A stretch of DNA of 64,000 bases from Flavobacterium yafengii. GTDB taxonomy: Bacteria; Bacteroidota; Bacteroidia; Flavobacteriales; Flavobacteriaceae. Shown here piece after piece: positions 29,652-37,060 of the stretch. The stretch's first letter is position 1, and each line of letters opens with the position of its first letter. A program made the translations under genes and the position numbers. Location of the stretch: positions 248,001-312,000 of the forward strand of contig NZ_JASCRY010000004.1 of NCBI RefSeq assembly GCF_030010375.1, written 5' to 3'. The notes beneath the pieces are model-generated. The model was given only the letters and a program-made list of their open reading frames with translations, did not search any database and was not told the origin of the DNA.

Positions 29652-31103
29652 ATGAAAAAGATACTTTTATTAATCTCATTTATAACCCTATCAGTATCAT
29701 GTTCTGATGATATTACAGGATTAAATGCAGATACAAAAAACCCAACTACCACAAAGCCAGAGTATTTGTTTACAAATGCTCAAAAAACTTTAGTTGATCA
29801 GATGGTTAATGCGTCTGTAAACAGGAATGTTTTCAGATTGTTTACTCAATACTGGGCAGAAACAACGTATCCAGATGAAAGTCAATATAACTTAACAACT
29901 AGACCTATTCCTGACACTCATTTTACAACTCTTTACAGAGATGTATTAAGAGATTTGAAAGAATCTAAAACAGCATTAGATAAACAAGTTGTAGCAGGTA
30001 CTGATGAAACAGCAATCTTAAACAATAAAAAAGCTATTGTTGATATAATGTCTGCATATACTTTCAGTGTATTAGTTGATACTTTTGGAGATGTTCCTTA
30101 CTCTGAGGCTTTGGATATTGAAGGTAACCCTTTACCAAAATATGATGATGCCCAAACAATCTATAAAGATCTTATCAGCAAATTAACTGTAGCTTCAACA
30201 TCTTTGAATGCTTCTGCTGGAAGTTTTGGATCTGCTGACCTAATTTATGCTGGAAATACTGCAAAATGGAAAAAATTTGCAAACTCTCTTAGATTAAGAC
30301 TTGCAGTAAATATGCATGATGTAGATGCTGCTTATGCTACTACACAAATTAGTGCCGCTGTTAGCGCAGGTGTAATGTCTAGCAACTCTGACGATGCTAA
30401 CCTAGTATATTTAGGAGCTGAACCAAATGCAAATCCATTGTATGTTGATATTGTAGCTAGTGGTAGAAACGATTTTGTTATTGCTGATACGTTTGTAAAC
30501 AAACTAAACACACTTACAGATCCAAGAAGAGCTAAATACTTTACATTTGCTCCAGGAACTACTAACTATATTGGAGGTATCTACGGATCATCTAACAGTT
30601 ATACAAATTTTTCTCATATTAATGAAACTATAGTTGAACCAACTTTTCCAGGCACAATATTTGATTTCGTAGAGACAGAATTCTTGTTAGCTGAGGCAGC
30701 TGCAAGAGGAGTAGCTGTTGGAGGTACTGCTATTCTACATTACAATACTGCTATTACTGCATCAATGCAACGCTGGGGTGTAGTAGATGCTACAGATATC
30801 GCAACATATTTAGCACAACCAAGCGTAGTCTATAATGCTACAAACTGGAAAAAAAGTATAGGCGAACAAGCTTGGATAGGTTTGTACAATAGAGGTTTTG
30901 AAGCATGGATTTCTTGGAGAAGATTAGACTTCCCAGTTTTAGTTGCACCAGCTTCAACATACAACGACATCACTAAAGTCCCTACAAGATACACTTACCC
31001 TGCTGGAGAGCAAACAGTTAACGCCACAAATGTTACTGCTGCATCTGCACTTATTAGTGGTGGAGATTTATTAACAACAAAAGTATTCTGGGATAAATTC
31101 TAA
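29652..31103 (+). CDS. SusD/RagB-family substrate-binding lipoprotein
   Basis: 483 residues, surface-exposed partner that forms the lid of the SusC barrel. The lipoprotein signal is clear: MKKILLLISFITLSVSC with the lipidated Cys at 17, followed by SDD, an acidic context typical of surface export in Bacteroidota. TPR-like helices occupy the N-terminal half (FRLFTQYWAETTYPDE, TFGDVPYSEAL), and the C-terminal WKKSIGEQAWIGLYNRGFEAWISWRR is the SusD-like hallmark of this subfamily, which often co-occurs with peptide- or unknown-substrate loci. It is co-transcribed with susC and followed by a strong terminator. Confidence 0.95.
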   Translation: MKKILLLISFITLSVSCSDDITGLNADTKNPTTTKPEYLFTNAQKTLVDQMVNASVNRNVFRLFTQYWAETTYPDESQYNLTTRPIPDTHFTTLYRDVLRDLKESKTALDKQVVAGTDETAILNNKKAIVDIMSAYTFSVLVDTFGDVPYSEALDIEGNPLPKYDDAQTIYKDLISKLTVASTSLNASAGSFGSADLIYAGNTAKWKKFANSLRLRLAVNMHDVDAAYATTQISAAVSAGVMSSNSDDANLVYLGAEPNANPLYVDIVASGRNDFVIADTFVNKLNTLTDPRRAKYFTFAPGTTNYIGGIYGSSNSYTNFSHINETIVEPTFPGTIFDFVETEFLLAEAAARGVAVGGTAILHYNTAITASMQRWGVVDATDIATYLAQPSVVYNATNWKKSIGEQAWIGLYNRGFEAWISWRRLDFPVLVAPASTYNDITKVPTRYTYPAGEQTVNATNVTAASALISGGDLLTTKVFWDKF

Positions 31104-31124
31104 TTATCACTTAATTCTATTATT

Positions 31125-31160
31125 AAAAACCATCCCATTTTTTGGGGTGGTTTTTTTTTA
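31125..31160 (+). terminator. Terminator of the susCD unit
   Basis: AACCATCCCA pairs with TGGGGTGGTT (one G-U) around a T-rich loop, followed by nine T. The T-run ends exactly where the -7 box of rlmB begins. Confidence 0.92.
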
Positions 31161-31168
31161 TATCTTTG
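31161..31168 (+). promoter_or_regulatory. -7 promoter element of rlmB, predicted near-leaderless transcript
   Basis: TATCTTTG is a perfect TAnnTTTG box only 4 bases before the rlmB ATG (31173). Since Bacteroidota transcripts start a few bases after this box, the mRNA would be leaderless or nearly so. No TTTG is found at the ideal distance upstream; a TTTG at 31141-31144 is 16 bases away. Confidence 0.6.
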
Positions 31169-31172
31169 CACC

Positions 31173-31907
31173 ATGGAAAAAGAACATCAAATATTTGGGA
31201 TTAGAGCGATAATTGAAGCTATACAAGCGGGTGCAACTGTAGATAAAGTCTATATTCAAAAGGAAGCGAGCAGCGAACTGATGAAAGACTTAATGAAAGT
31301 AATGAAGCGCGGTAATATTAACTTCTCTTATGTTCCTGTTGAGAAGTTAAATAGATTGACACCTAATAATCATCAAGGCGCCGTAGCTACAATCTCTCCT
31401 ATTTCCTTTTTTGACTTAGAATCTTTGATAGAATCAGTAATCGAAAATGGTAAAAAACCATTATTTTTAATATTAGATCAAATATCTGATGCGCGTAATT
31501 TTGGTGCTATCATCAGAACTGCTGAATGTACCGGAGTAAATGGTATCATTGTTCAAAAAGCAGGATCAGCTCCTGTTAATGGCGACACAGTAAAAACATC
31601 AGCTGGAGCAGTTTTCAACATTCCAATTTGTAAAGTAGAGCACATTAAGGATGCTATATTTCTTTTGCAAGCCAGTGGCATCAAAACTGTAGCAGCTACC
31701 GAGAAAACAGATCAAAATATTTATGACATTTCTTTAAACGAGCCCGTAGCAATCATAATGGGATCTGAAGATCGAGGGGTAAACCCATCAGTACTTAAAA
31801 TTGTTGATGAGAAGGCTAAACTTCCAATGTTTGGAACCATTGGCTCATTGAATGTATCAGTGGCTTGTGGTGCTTTTTTATACGAAGCGGTAAGACAACG
31901 ATCTTAG
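31173..31907 (+). CDS. rlmB: 23S rRNA (guanosine-2'-O-)-methyltransferase RlmB, SpoU/TrmH family
   Basis: Methylates the 2'-OH of a guanosine in the peptidyl-transferase loop of 23S rRNA (G2251 in E. coli) using S-adenosylmethionine. The 244 residues include an N-terminal substrate-binding domain (EHQIFGIRAIIEAI) and the SPOUT knot with motif 1 (DARNFGAIIRTAE), motif 2 (IIMGSEDRGV) and motif 3 (SLNVSVACGAFLYEAVR). Assignment to RlmB rather than another TrmH-like paralogue rests on length and N-terminal domain. It converges with the rhomboid gene. Confidence 0.88.
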   Translation: MEKEHQIFGIRAIIEAIQAGATVDKVYIQKEASSELMKDLMKVMKRGNINFSYVPVEKLNRLTPNNHQGAVATISPISFFDLESLIESVIENGKKPLFLILDQISDARNFGAIIRTAECTGVNGIIVQKAGSAPVNGDTVKTSAGAVFNIPICKVEHIKDAIFLLQASGIKTVAATEKTDQNIYDISLNEPVAIIMGSEDRGVNPSVLKIVDEKAKLPMFGTIGSLNVSVACGAFLYEAVRQRS

Positions 31908-31959
31908 ATTGTTAGACTTCTTAGATTTTTAGAATCTTACACCTCTAAACTCTTTACTG

Positions 31960-31997
31960 AAAAATGAATCAAGACTCCGGTTTTGATTCATTTTTTT
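31960..31997. terminator. Bidirectional terminator overlapping the rhomboid stop codon
   Basis: AAAAATGAATCAA pairs with TTGATTCATTTTT over a 9-11-base loop. The hairpin spans the last codons and the TGA of the leftward rhomboid gene and also lies 50 bases past rlmB, so it can end both transcripts. Confidence 0.8.
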
Positions 31998-32757
31998 CAT
32001 TTGAGACAATCTCATAACCGACAGGATAATTGGAAGTATAATACGTTGAGAATTCCTGCTGCTCTTCGTTTTCTTCAATTTTTGGAATATTTACAAAATT
32101 TCCATTGGCATCGAAACGTTGCATAAATTTATCTTCTGAAGCATCAAAATCTGGGTGCTCCCAATCATACTTAATGACCTTTTTATACTCAGGAGTTTTA
32201 TAAACTAACGAAAGAAAGAATCCAGTAAGTAATCCCCCCAAATGACCTTCCCATGAAATGGATTTATTTCCCGTTATCTCAGGGCTAGGAAAAACATACC
32301 AAACCAATCCACCATACACAACTATTACGGCAAGAGACAAAGCTACCAATCGATTATATTTCGTTTGTATACCTTTAAAAAAAACAAAACTAAAGAGGAC
32401 ATAAATTAACCCGCTTGCCCCTATGTGATAATTTTCTCTGCCAATAACCCAAGTAATAAATCCCGATATTAAAATTCCGTATCCAATAACTTTTATGGAT
32501 TGATCCGCATAAAAAAATTGCAAAGCTGCCAATAAAATTAGCAAGGGAATCGAATTATTATAAAGATGTTCCATATCAGCATGAATGAATGGACTAAACA
32601 AAACACCTTGTAAACCTGAAAAAGTTCTAGGGTAAATACCGTTTTGCACAAAATCAAAATCAAATCGGATTTCGAGCCAAAAAACAAACCACAGGAATAC
32701 CACAAAAAAAAGTGGCAACCCAATAACTGAATTGGTAAATTTAAAATGCTTTTCCAT
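31969..32757 (-). CDS. Rhomboid-family intramembrane serine protease
   Basis: 262 residues with at least six hydrophobic segments. The catalytic dyad is intact: Ser115 in GASGL and His172 in GHLGG; the HADMEHLYNN motif (59-68) is the conserved loop-1/TM2 His-Asn block. Rhomboids cleave transmembrane substrates within the lipid bilayer; the substrate here is unknown. A charged cytoplasmic tail of about 65 residues (191-262), rich in Glu and Asn, follows the last membrane segment. It is divergent from rarA across about 300 bases that hold a structured repeat. Confidence 0.92.
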   Translation of the reverse strand: MEKHFKFTNSVIGLPLFFVVFLWFVFWLEIRFDFDFVQNGIYPRTFSGLQGVLFSPFIHADMEHLYNNSIPLLILLAALQFFYADQSIKVIGYGILISGFITWVIGRENYHIGASGLIYVLFSFVFFKGIQTKYNRLVALSLAVIVVYGGLVWYVFPSPEITGNKSISWEGHLGGLLTGFFLSLVYKTPEYKKVIKYDWEHPDFDASEDKFMQRFDANGNFVNIPKIEENEEQQEFSTYYTSNYPVGYEIVSNEKNESKPES

Positions 32758-32864
32758 TAATCTTATAAAGTTTTATGCTCTTGTTATAATTCAAAAACTT
32801 CTCCAAAAGCAATTTAATGCTATTTTGTCATATTTAAACTGAAAACCATTTTTTAATGCTACTC

Positions 32865-32955
32865 CCTAGCCCAGATGGAAACGGCATCCTTTTATATCTC
32901 GTTTTTTCAACGAGATATAAAAGATATAGTGTACAGCTGGAAATAGCTCCAAATA
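32865..32955 (+). repeat. Structured intergenic repeat, copy B
   Basis: It begins CCTAGCCCAGATGGAAACGG and ends GTACAGCTGGAAATAGCTCC. Inside, CTTTTATATCTCGTT (32889-32903) pairs perfectly, 15 of 15, with AACGAGATATAAAAG (32909-32923) over a 5-base loop. The outer blocks match copy A (7034-7117) and partly copy C (41729-41873), whereas the inner arms differ in sequence but still pair. It lies between the divergent rhomboid and rarA genes and encodes no evident protein. Function unknown. Confidence 0.75.
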
Positions 32956-33015
32956 AAAATAGTAATTTTACCAGAGTTATATTTATGCTTTAAGATTAAC
33001 TAATTCAGACCCGAG

Positions 33016-33031
33016 CGCCAGCGAACTGGCG
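33016..33031 (+). promoter_or_regulatory. GC-rich tetraloop hairpin in the rarA leader
   Basis: CGCCAG-CGAA-CTGGCG: a perfect 6-bp G/C-rich stem with a 4-base loop, 24 bases before the rarA ATG. It is conspicuous in AT-rich surroundings and has no U-tract, so it is not a terminator. It could be an mRNA leader structure or a protein-binding palindrome. Confidence 0.5.
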
Positions 33032-33055
33032 AAGCATTTCAGATTTAAAAAATAA

Positions 33056-34333
33056 ATGGAAGCACCACTTGCAGAACGCATACGACCACAAAAATTAGAA
33101 GACTACATCAGTCAATCCCATCTTGTAGGACCAAATGGCTCATTAACGCAACAAATTGCAAAAGGAATTATTCCGTCATTAATTTTTTGGGGACCACCCG
33201 GAACAGGAAAAACAACTTTGGCACAAATTATTGCACAAGAATCAAAACGACCCTTTTATATTTTAAGCGCTATCAATTCTGGTGTTAAAGATATACGTGA
33301 TGTGATAGAAAAAGCGAAGCAAAGTGGTGGTTTATTTACCGCTAAAAACCCTATTTTATTCATCGATGAGATTCATCGTTTTAGCAAATCACAACAAGAT
33401 TCCCTGCTGGCAGCGGTAGAAAAAGGTTGGATTACTCTTATTGGCGCCACTACAGAAAACCCGAGTTTTGAAGTAATTCCTGCATTACTATCTCGTTGTC
33501 AGGTATATATTTTGAATGCTTTTACCAAAAAAGATTTAGAATCTCTGCTAGAACGCGCCATGAGAACAGACAGCTATTTGTCTACAAAAAATATTATTTT
33601 AAGCGAAACAGAAGCGCTACTAAGACTTTCCGGTGGAGACGGACGCAAACTATTAAATATATTTGAACTTGTCGTAAATGCATCTAATGAAGATGAAATT
33701 TTAATCACAAATGACCTCGTTTTCTCCTTAGTGCAACAAAATACCGTTTTGTATGACAAAACCGGCGAACAACATTATGACATTGTATCTGCTTTTATAA
33801 AATCAATTAGAGGAAGTGATCCTAATGGTGCTGTATATTGGCTTGCCCGAATGATTGAAGGCGGTGAAGATGTAAAATTTATTGCCCGAAGAATGCTCAT
33901 TTTAAGTAGTGAAGATATAGGAAATGCTAATCCAACTGCTTTTATTATGGCTAATAATACTTTTCAGGCTGTTGCTACAATTGGATATCCTGAAAGCAGA
34001 ATTATTTTGAGCCAATGCGCCGTTTACCTAGCGACTTCTCCTAAAAGTAACGCTTCCTATTTAGCCATCGGAACGGCTCAACAACTTGTAAAACAAACTG
34101 GAGATTTACCGGTTCCTATTCACTTACGTAATGCTCCCACGAAATTAATGAAAGAATTAGGTTATGGTGAAGAATACAAATATTCGCACGATTACACCAA
34201 TAATTTTGCTGAACAAGAATTTTTACCTGAGGCATTAAGCAAAACTCCAATATATGTTCCTGGAAACAATTCCAGAGAAAACAGTATCCGAGAATTTCTT
34301 AAAAACCGTTGGAAAGATAAATACGGATATTAA
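33056..34333 (+). CDS. rarA: Replication-associated recombination protein A (RarA/MgsA AAA+ ATPase)
   Basis: Clamp-loader-like AAA+ ATPase acting at stalled replication forks. It has 425 residues. Walker A is GPPGTGKTT (46-54), Walker B is DEIH (104-107), and sensor 1 is in GATTEN. The C-terminal tetramerisation domain includes [14 protein letters not shown] and SEDIGNANP, hallmarks of the family. The start ATG begins [17 protein letters not shown], the standard N-terminus. It is a single-gene unit ending in the long palindrome at 34335-34381. Confidence 0.96.
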   Translation: MEAPLAERIRPQKLEDYISQSHLVGPNGSLTQQIAKGIIPSLIFWGPPGTGKTTLAQIIAQESKRPFYILSAINSGVKDIRDVIEKAKQSGGLFTAKNPILFIDEIHRFSKSQQDSLLAAVEKGWITLIGATTENPSFEVIPALLSRCQVYILNAFTKKDLESLLERAMRTDSYLSTKNIILSETEALLRLSGGDGRKLLNIFELVVNASNEDEILITNDLVFSLVQQNTVLYDKTGEQHYDIVSAFIKSIRGSDPNGAVYWLARMIEGGEDVKFIARRMLILSSEDIGNANPTAFIMANNTFQAVATIGYPESRIILSQCAVYLATSPKSNASYLAIGTAQQLVKQTGDLPVPIHLRNAPTKLMKELGYGEEYKYSHDYTNNFAEQEFLPEALSKTPIYVPGNNSRENSIREFLKNRWKDKYGY

Positions 34334-34334
34334 A

Positions 34335-34381
34335 TTTCATAAAAAAAATGTCTTGATTTCTCAAGACATTTTTTTATGAAA
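34335..34381. terminator. Long near-perfect palindrome, bidirectional terminator after rarA
   Basis: TTTCATA and A7 on the left, core ATGTCTTGA/TCAAGACAT with a TTTC loop, then T7 and ATGAAA on the right. The palindrome spans 47 bases and has tracts for both the rightward rarA and the leftward gene ending at 34409. Confidence 0.9.
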
Positions 34382-34408
34382 CTATTTTCGGCAACAGATT
34401 TCTGAAGC

Positions 34409-35185
34409 CTAAAACTTAACGGCTACTTTTTCAGACATTAATTTATCGTTTTGATAATATTCAAAATACCACTGATTGTCTTTTAGAATTAATGACCCTT
34501 GAACCGTGTCTTTAATTGCGATAAAAGAATTCGGCTGAGAGGTTTTAAATAACTTCATAATAACCTTTGGTGTGCTATCTATCAATTGAAAACCAGTAGC
34601 TGTAGGCTGTGCATACAGCAAATTAGAATTCGCGAGTACAGTATTAACCACAACTGGCTCACTAACTGTATTCTTAACCACAGCAACAGGAGCTTGCGTA
34701 GCCTTGACAACTTCTGGTTGTATAGCAGACGCAACTTTCGCTGCCAAACTTCCATTGTATTTATATTGCAAATCATAAACAGATTTAAATGCTTCGTTCA
34801 ACGCTTCGGTATAAGCAACCTGATACTCCTTTTCTTTACTTTTTCCAGTTATCGATTGGAAAATTATTTTCCCATAACAATCTTTCAGTGTTATAAAAAG
34901 TTTAGTCGTCAAAAAGCCATTTTCTTTTACCACATCAACATACAATAAACTACATCTTTCATTATATTCAGCAGGTATCGTTTCACTTGCATAAAATGAA
35001 ACAAAGCCTGACTTATTAAGATTAAACTTAGTCAATGTATTCAAACGATATTGATTCTCGCCATTAAGGAAATCGTATTTTAAAGGAATAATTATAGCTT
35101 TGTAATCGTTCACAGATTGGGATTGGGATTGGGAGTAGGAATAACTAACGACCAATAATAACAATAATAGAAATTGTTTTTTCAT
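34409..35185 (-). CDS. Secreted protein of unknown function
   Basis: 258 residues with a signal peptide (MKKQFLLLLLLVVSYSYSQS). I do not recognise a domain. Residues 20-135 look like an alpha/beta module (YKAIIIPLKYDFLNGENQYR, LFITLKDCYGKIIFQS), then an Ala/Val/Pro-rich linker near 150-185 and a C-terminal beta-rich part (FIAIKDTVQGSLILKDNQWYFEYY). The signal-peptide boundary is encoded by three tandem GATTGG hexamers (35115-35132), giving repeated Gln-Ser. It is probably periplasmic or outer-membrane associated. It begins 2 bases after the HAD gene, so it is co-transcribed with the repair/nucleotidase genes upstream. Confidence 0.7.
   Translation of the reverse strand: MKKQFLLLLLLVVSYSYSQSQSQSVNDYKAIIIPLKYDFLNGENQYRLNTLTKFNLNKSGFVSFYASETIPAEYNERCSLLYVDVVKENGFLTTKLFITLKDCYGKIIFQSITGKSKEKEYQVAYTEALNEAFKSVYDLQYKYNGSLAAKVASAIQPEVVKATQAPVAVVKNTVSEPVVVNTVLANSNLLYAQPTATGFQLIDSTPKVIMKLFKTSQPNSFIAIKDTVQGSLILKDNQWYFEYYQNDKLMSEKVAVKF
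35115..35132. repeat. Tandem hexanucleotide repeat (GATTGG)3
   Basis: Three perfect GATTGG units within the coding sequence of the 34409-35185 gene, at the predicted signal-peptide cleavage site, encoding repeated Gln-Ser on the minus strand. Being a multiple of three, unit changes would keep the frame. Confidence 0.8.
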
Positions 35186-35187
35186 CT

Positions 35188-35877
35188 TTATAAATATTTT
35201 TTAAGTTCTAATAAATGATTAATTTGTTTAATATGCTGCTCTACTTGTATTTTACTTTCATTAAAAAAAATAGCATCTAATCCAGCGTCAAGAGCACCTT
35301 GAACATCTGCATCTAAGCTATCCCCTATCATGATGCTGTTTTCTTTTTTGGCTTTGGCCAAATCTAAAGCATAATCAAAAATAATGGGATTTGGTTTTTT
35401 CACTCCTGCCATCTCAGAATTTGTGACAGTTTGAAAATAACTCCCAATATTAGAATTATTTATTTTTTTATATTGAACGTCAGCAAATCCATTTGTAATT
35501 ATATGAAGATTATATTTTTGATTCAAGTATTCTAAAACTTCAAAAGTTCCATCAAAAAGATGATTGTTTTCGGGTAAAAAACGAATATAATCATTCGCAA
35601 TAGTGTCAATTTCTTCATCAGAAATCGAATAATCAAGTGCATCAAAAGAATACTTCAGTCTATTGTAACGCAATTCTGCATGCGTAATTTTATCATATTG
35701 ATAAAGCTTCCAACATTCTTGATTTATCGGAACATATTTTTCAATAAAGACCTTGGTTTCAATTGCTGGATGATTTTTATTAAAAATAGTCTCAAATGTC
35801 AACTCTGAATTTTTATCGAAATCCCAAAGTGTATGATCTAAATCAAAGAAAACATCAGTTATTATAGTATGTTTCAT
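35188..35877 (-). CDS. YjjG-type HAD family noncanonical pyrimidine nucleotidase
   Basis: 229-residue HAD hydrolase, subfamily I. Motif I is FDLDHTLWDF (Asp12, Asp14), motif II is the Thr in HIITNG, and motif III and the acidic motif IV are KKPNP and IGDSLDADVQGALDAG. The TLWDF..N pattern and length match the YjjG group, which dephosphorylates non-canonical pyrimidine nucleotides such as 5-fluoro-UMP and dTMP. It lies 8 bases after radC. Confidence 0.88.
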   Translation of the reverse strand: MKHTIITDVFFDLDHTLWDFDKNSELTFETIFNKNHPAIETKVFIEKYVPINQECWKLYQYDKITHAELRYNRLKYSFDALDYSISDEEIDTIANDYIRFLPENNHLFDGTFEVLEYLNQKYNLHIITNGFADVQYKKINNSNIGSYFQTVTNSEMAGVKKPNPIIFDYALDLAKAKKENSIMIGDSLDADVQGALDAGLDAIFFNESKIQVEQHIKQINHLLELKKYL

Positions 35878-35885
35878 TTTCTGTC

Positions 35886-36581
35886 TTAAAATATTCCTTC
35901 ATCAACAAAACTAAAATAATTCTTTTCAGTAACAATCAAATGATCTAGTACTTTTATTTCTAAACTATCGCCTGCTAATTTTAATTTTCTTGTAATCTGT
36001 TTATCCGCATCACTTGGAATCAAAGTTCCCGAAGGATGATTGTGACACAAGATTAACCCTGTCGCACCCATTTCGAGTGCCGTTTTAAAAACGATTCGAA
36101 CATCTACCAAGGTTCCGGTTATTCCACCTTTGCTTAACTGTGATTTCGAAATCACTTTATTTGAATTATTTAAATAAATGATCCAAAATTCCTCGTGTGG
36201 CAATTCCCCAATAATAGGCTGCATGATTTCGAAAATTATCTTACTGGAAGTAACTTTCTTTAATTCCACTGCATCTTCCGCTCTTCTTCGTCTTCCTAAT
36301 TCTAAAGCGGCAATAATCGAAATTGCTTTCGCCTCTCCTATTCCTTTAAATTGCATTAGCTGAGATAACGATAATTTCCCTAAGGCATTTAAGTTATTTT
36401 CCACGCTTGCCAAGATCCTTTTACTCAAATCAACTGCAGATTCGTTTCTACTTCCTGATCCAATCAAAATGGCAATTAATTCGGCGTCACTCAAAACACT
36501 TTTACCTTTCAGCATAAGTTTTTCACGTGGCTTATCATTTTCGGACCAATTCGTTATAGGAAAAAAGGAATTTTCAGCCAT
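35886..36581 (-). CDS. radC: RadC family JAMM/MPN-domain protein
   Basis: 231 residues. An N-terminal helix-hairpin-helix region (FKGIGEAKA, 78-86) is followed by the RadC JAB/JAMM metal site HxHPSG..D with His180, His182 and Asp191 in HNHPSGTLIPSDAD. The name is historical: the DNA-repair role of E. coli RadC has been withdrawn and the true activity is uncertain. It is the second gene of a leftward set GNAT-radC-HAD-unknown with gaps of 12, 8 and 2 bases. Confidence 0.95.
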   Translation of the reverse strand: MAENSFFPITNWSENDKPREKLMLKGKSVLSDAELIAILIGSGSRNESAVDLSKRILASVENNLNALGKLSLSQLMQFKGIGEAKAISIIAALELGRRRRAEDAVELKKVTSSKIIFEIMQPIIGELPHEEFWIIYLNNSNKVISKSQLSKGGITGTLVDVRIVFKTALEMGATGLILCHNHPSGTLIPSDADKQITRKLKLAGDSLEIKVLDHLIVTEKNYFSFVDEGIF

Positions 36582-36593
36582 TAATCTTGTTGT

Positions 36594-37052
36594 TTAAATT
36601 TGTTTCTGCATGCAAATACTATTTTCTAAACCCACATAAGGCTCGTAATTATCAACAATATTATATCCCGTTTTTTGATACAAAGCAATAGCTTCCTTTT
36701 GTTTGTATAAAGTTTCTAAAACAGAAAATGAATATCCTAAGTCATGTGCCCAAAGTTCTAATTCACGTAAAATATTTTGAGCTAAACCCATTCCTCTGGC
36801 TTCAGGCGAAACAAACATACGTTTTATTTCAATTGTATTTTTATCGTATTTTTTAAAACAACCACAAGCGACAGGTTTGTCATCCAAATAAATAACAACA
36901 ACATTTGGATTTAATTCTAAAATATTATTACCCCAATAATTTGTTTTCAATTCCGGATAACGCTCCCATAAACTTTTATCTAATGCTGTGATGAGAGTAA
37001 TGAAGTCGGGATTTTCACTTGTAGTTTTAGAAATTTTTAAAGCATCTTTCAT
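36594..37052 (-). CDS. GNAT family N-acetyltransferase
   Basis: 152 residues, a single acetyltransferase domain. Motif A, binding the acetyl-CoA pyrophosphate, is RMFVSPEARGMGLAQNILRELE (Arg/Gln-x-x-Gly-x-Gly/Ala pattern as RGMGLA), followed by the family-typical TLYKQKEAIALYQKTGYNIV. The substrate is unknown. It lies 8 bases downstream of the mpl-like gene, so it is likely in the same transcript. Confidence 0.9.
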   Translation of the reverse strand: MKDALKISKTTSENPDFITLITALDKSLWERYPELKTNYWGNNILELNPNVVVIYLDDKPVACGCFKKYDKNTIEIKRMFVSPEARGMGLAQNILRELELWAHDLGYSFSVLETLYKQKEAIALYQKTGYNIVDNYEPYVGLENSICMQKQI

Positions 37053-37060
37053 ATCACTAT

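Noticed and set aside
32865-32955. Repeat copy B as the terminator of a leftward or rightward gene
   Set aside because: It lies between two divergent gene starts, so neither gene needs a terminator there, although its stem is strong.
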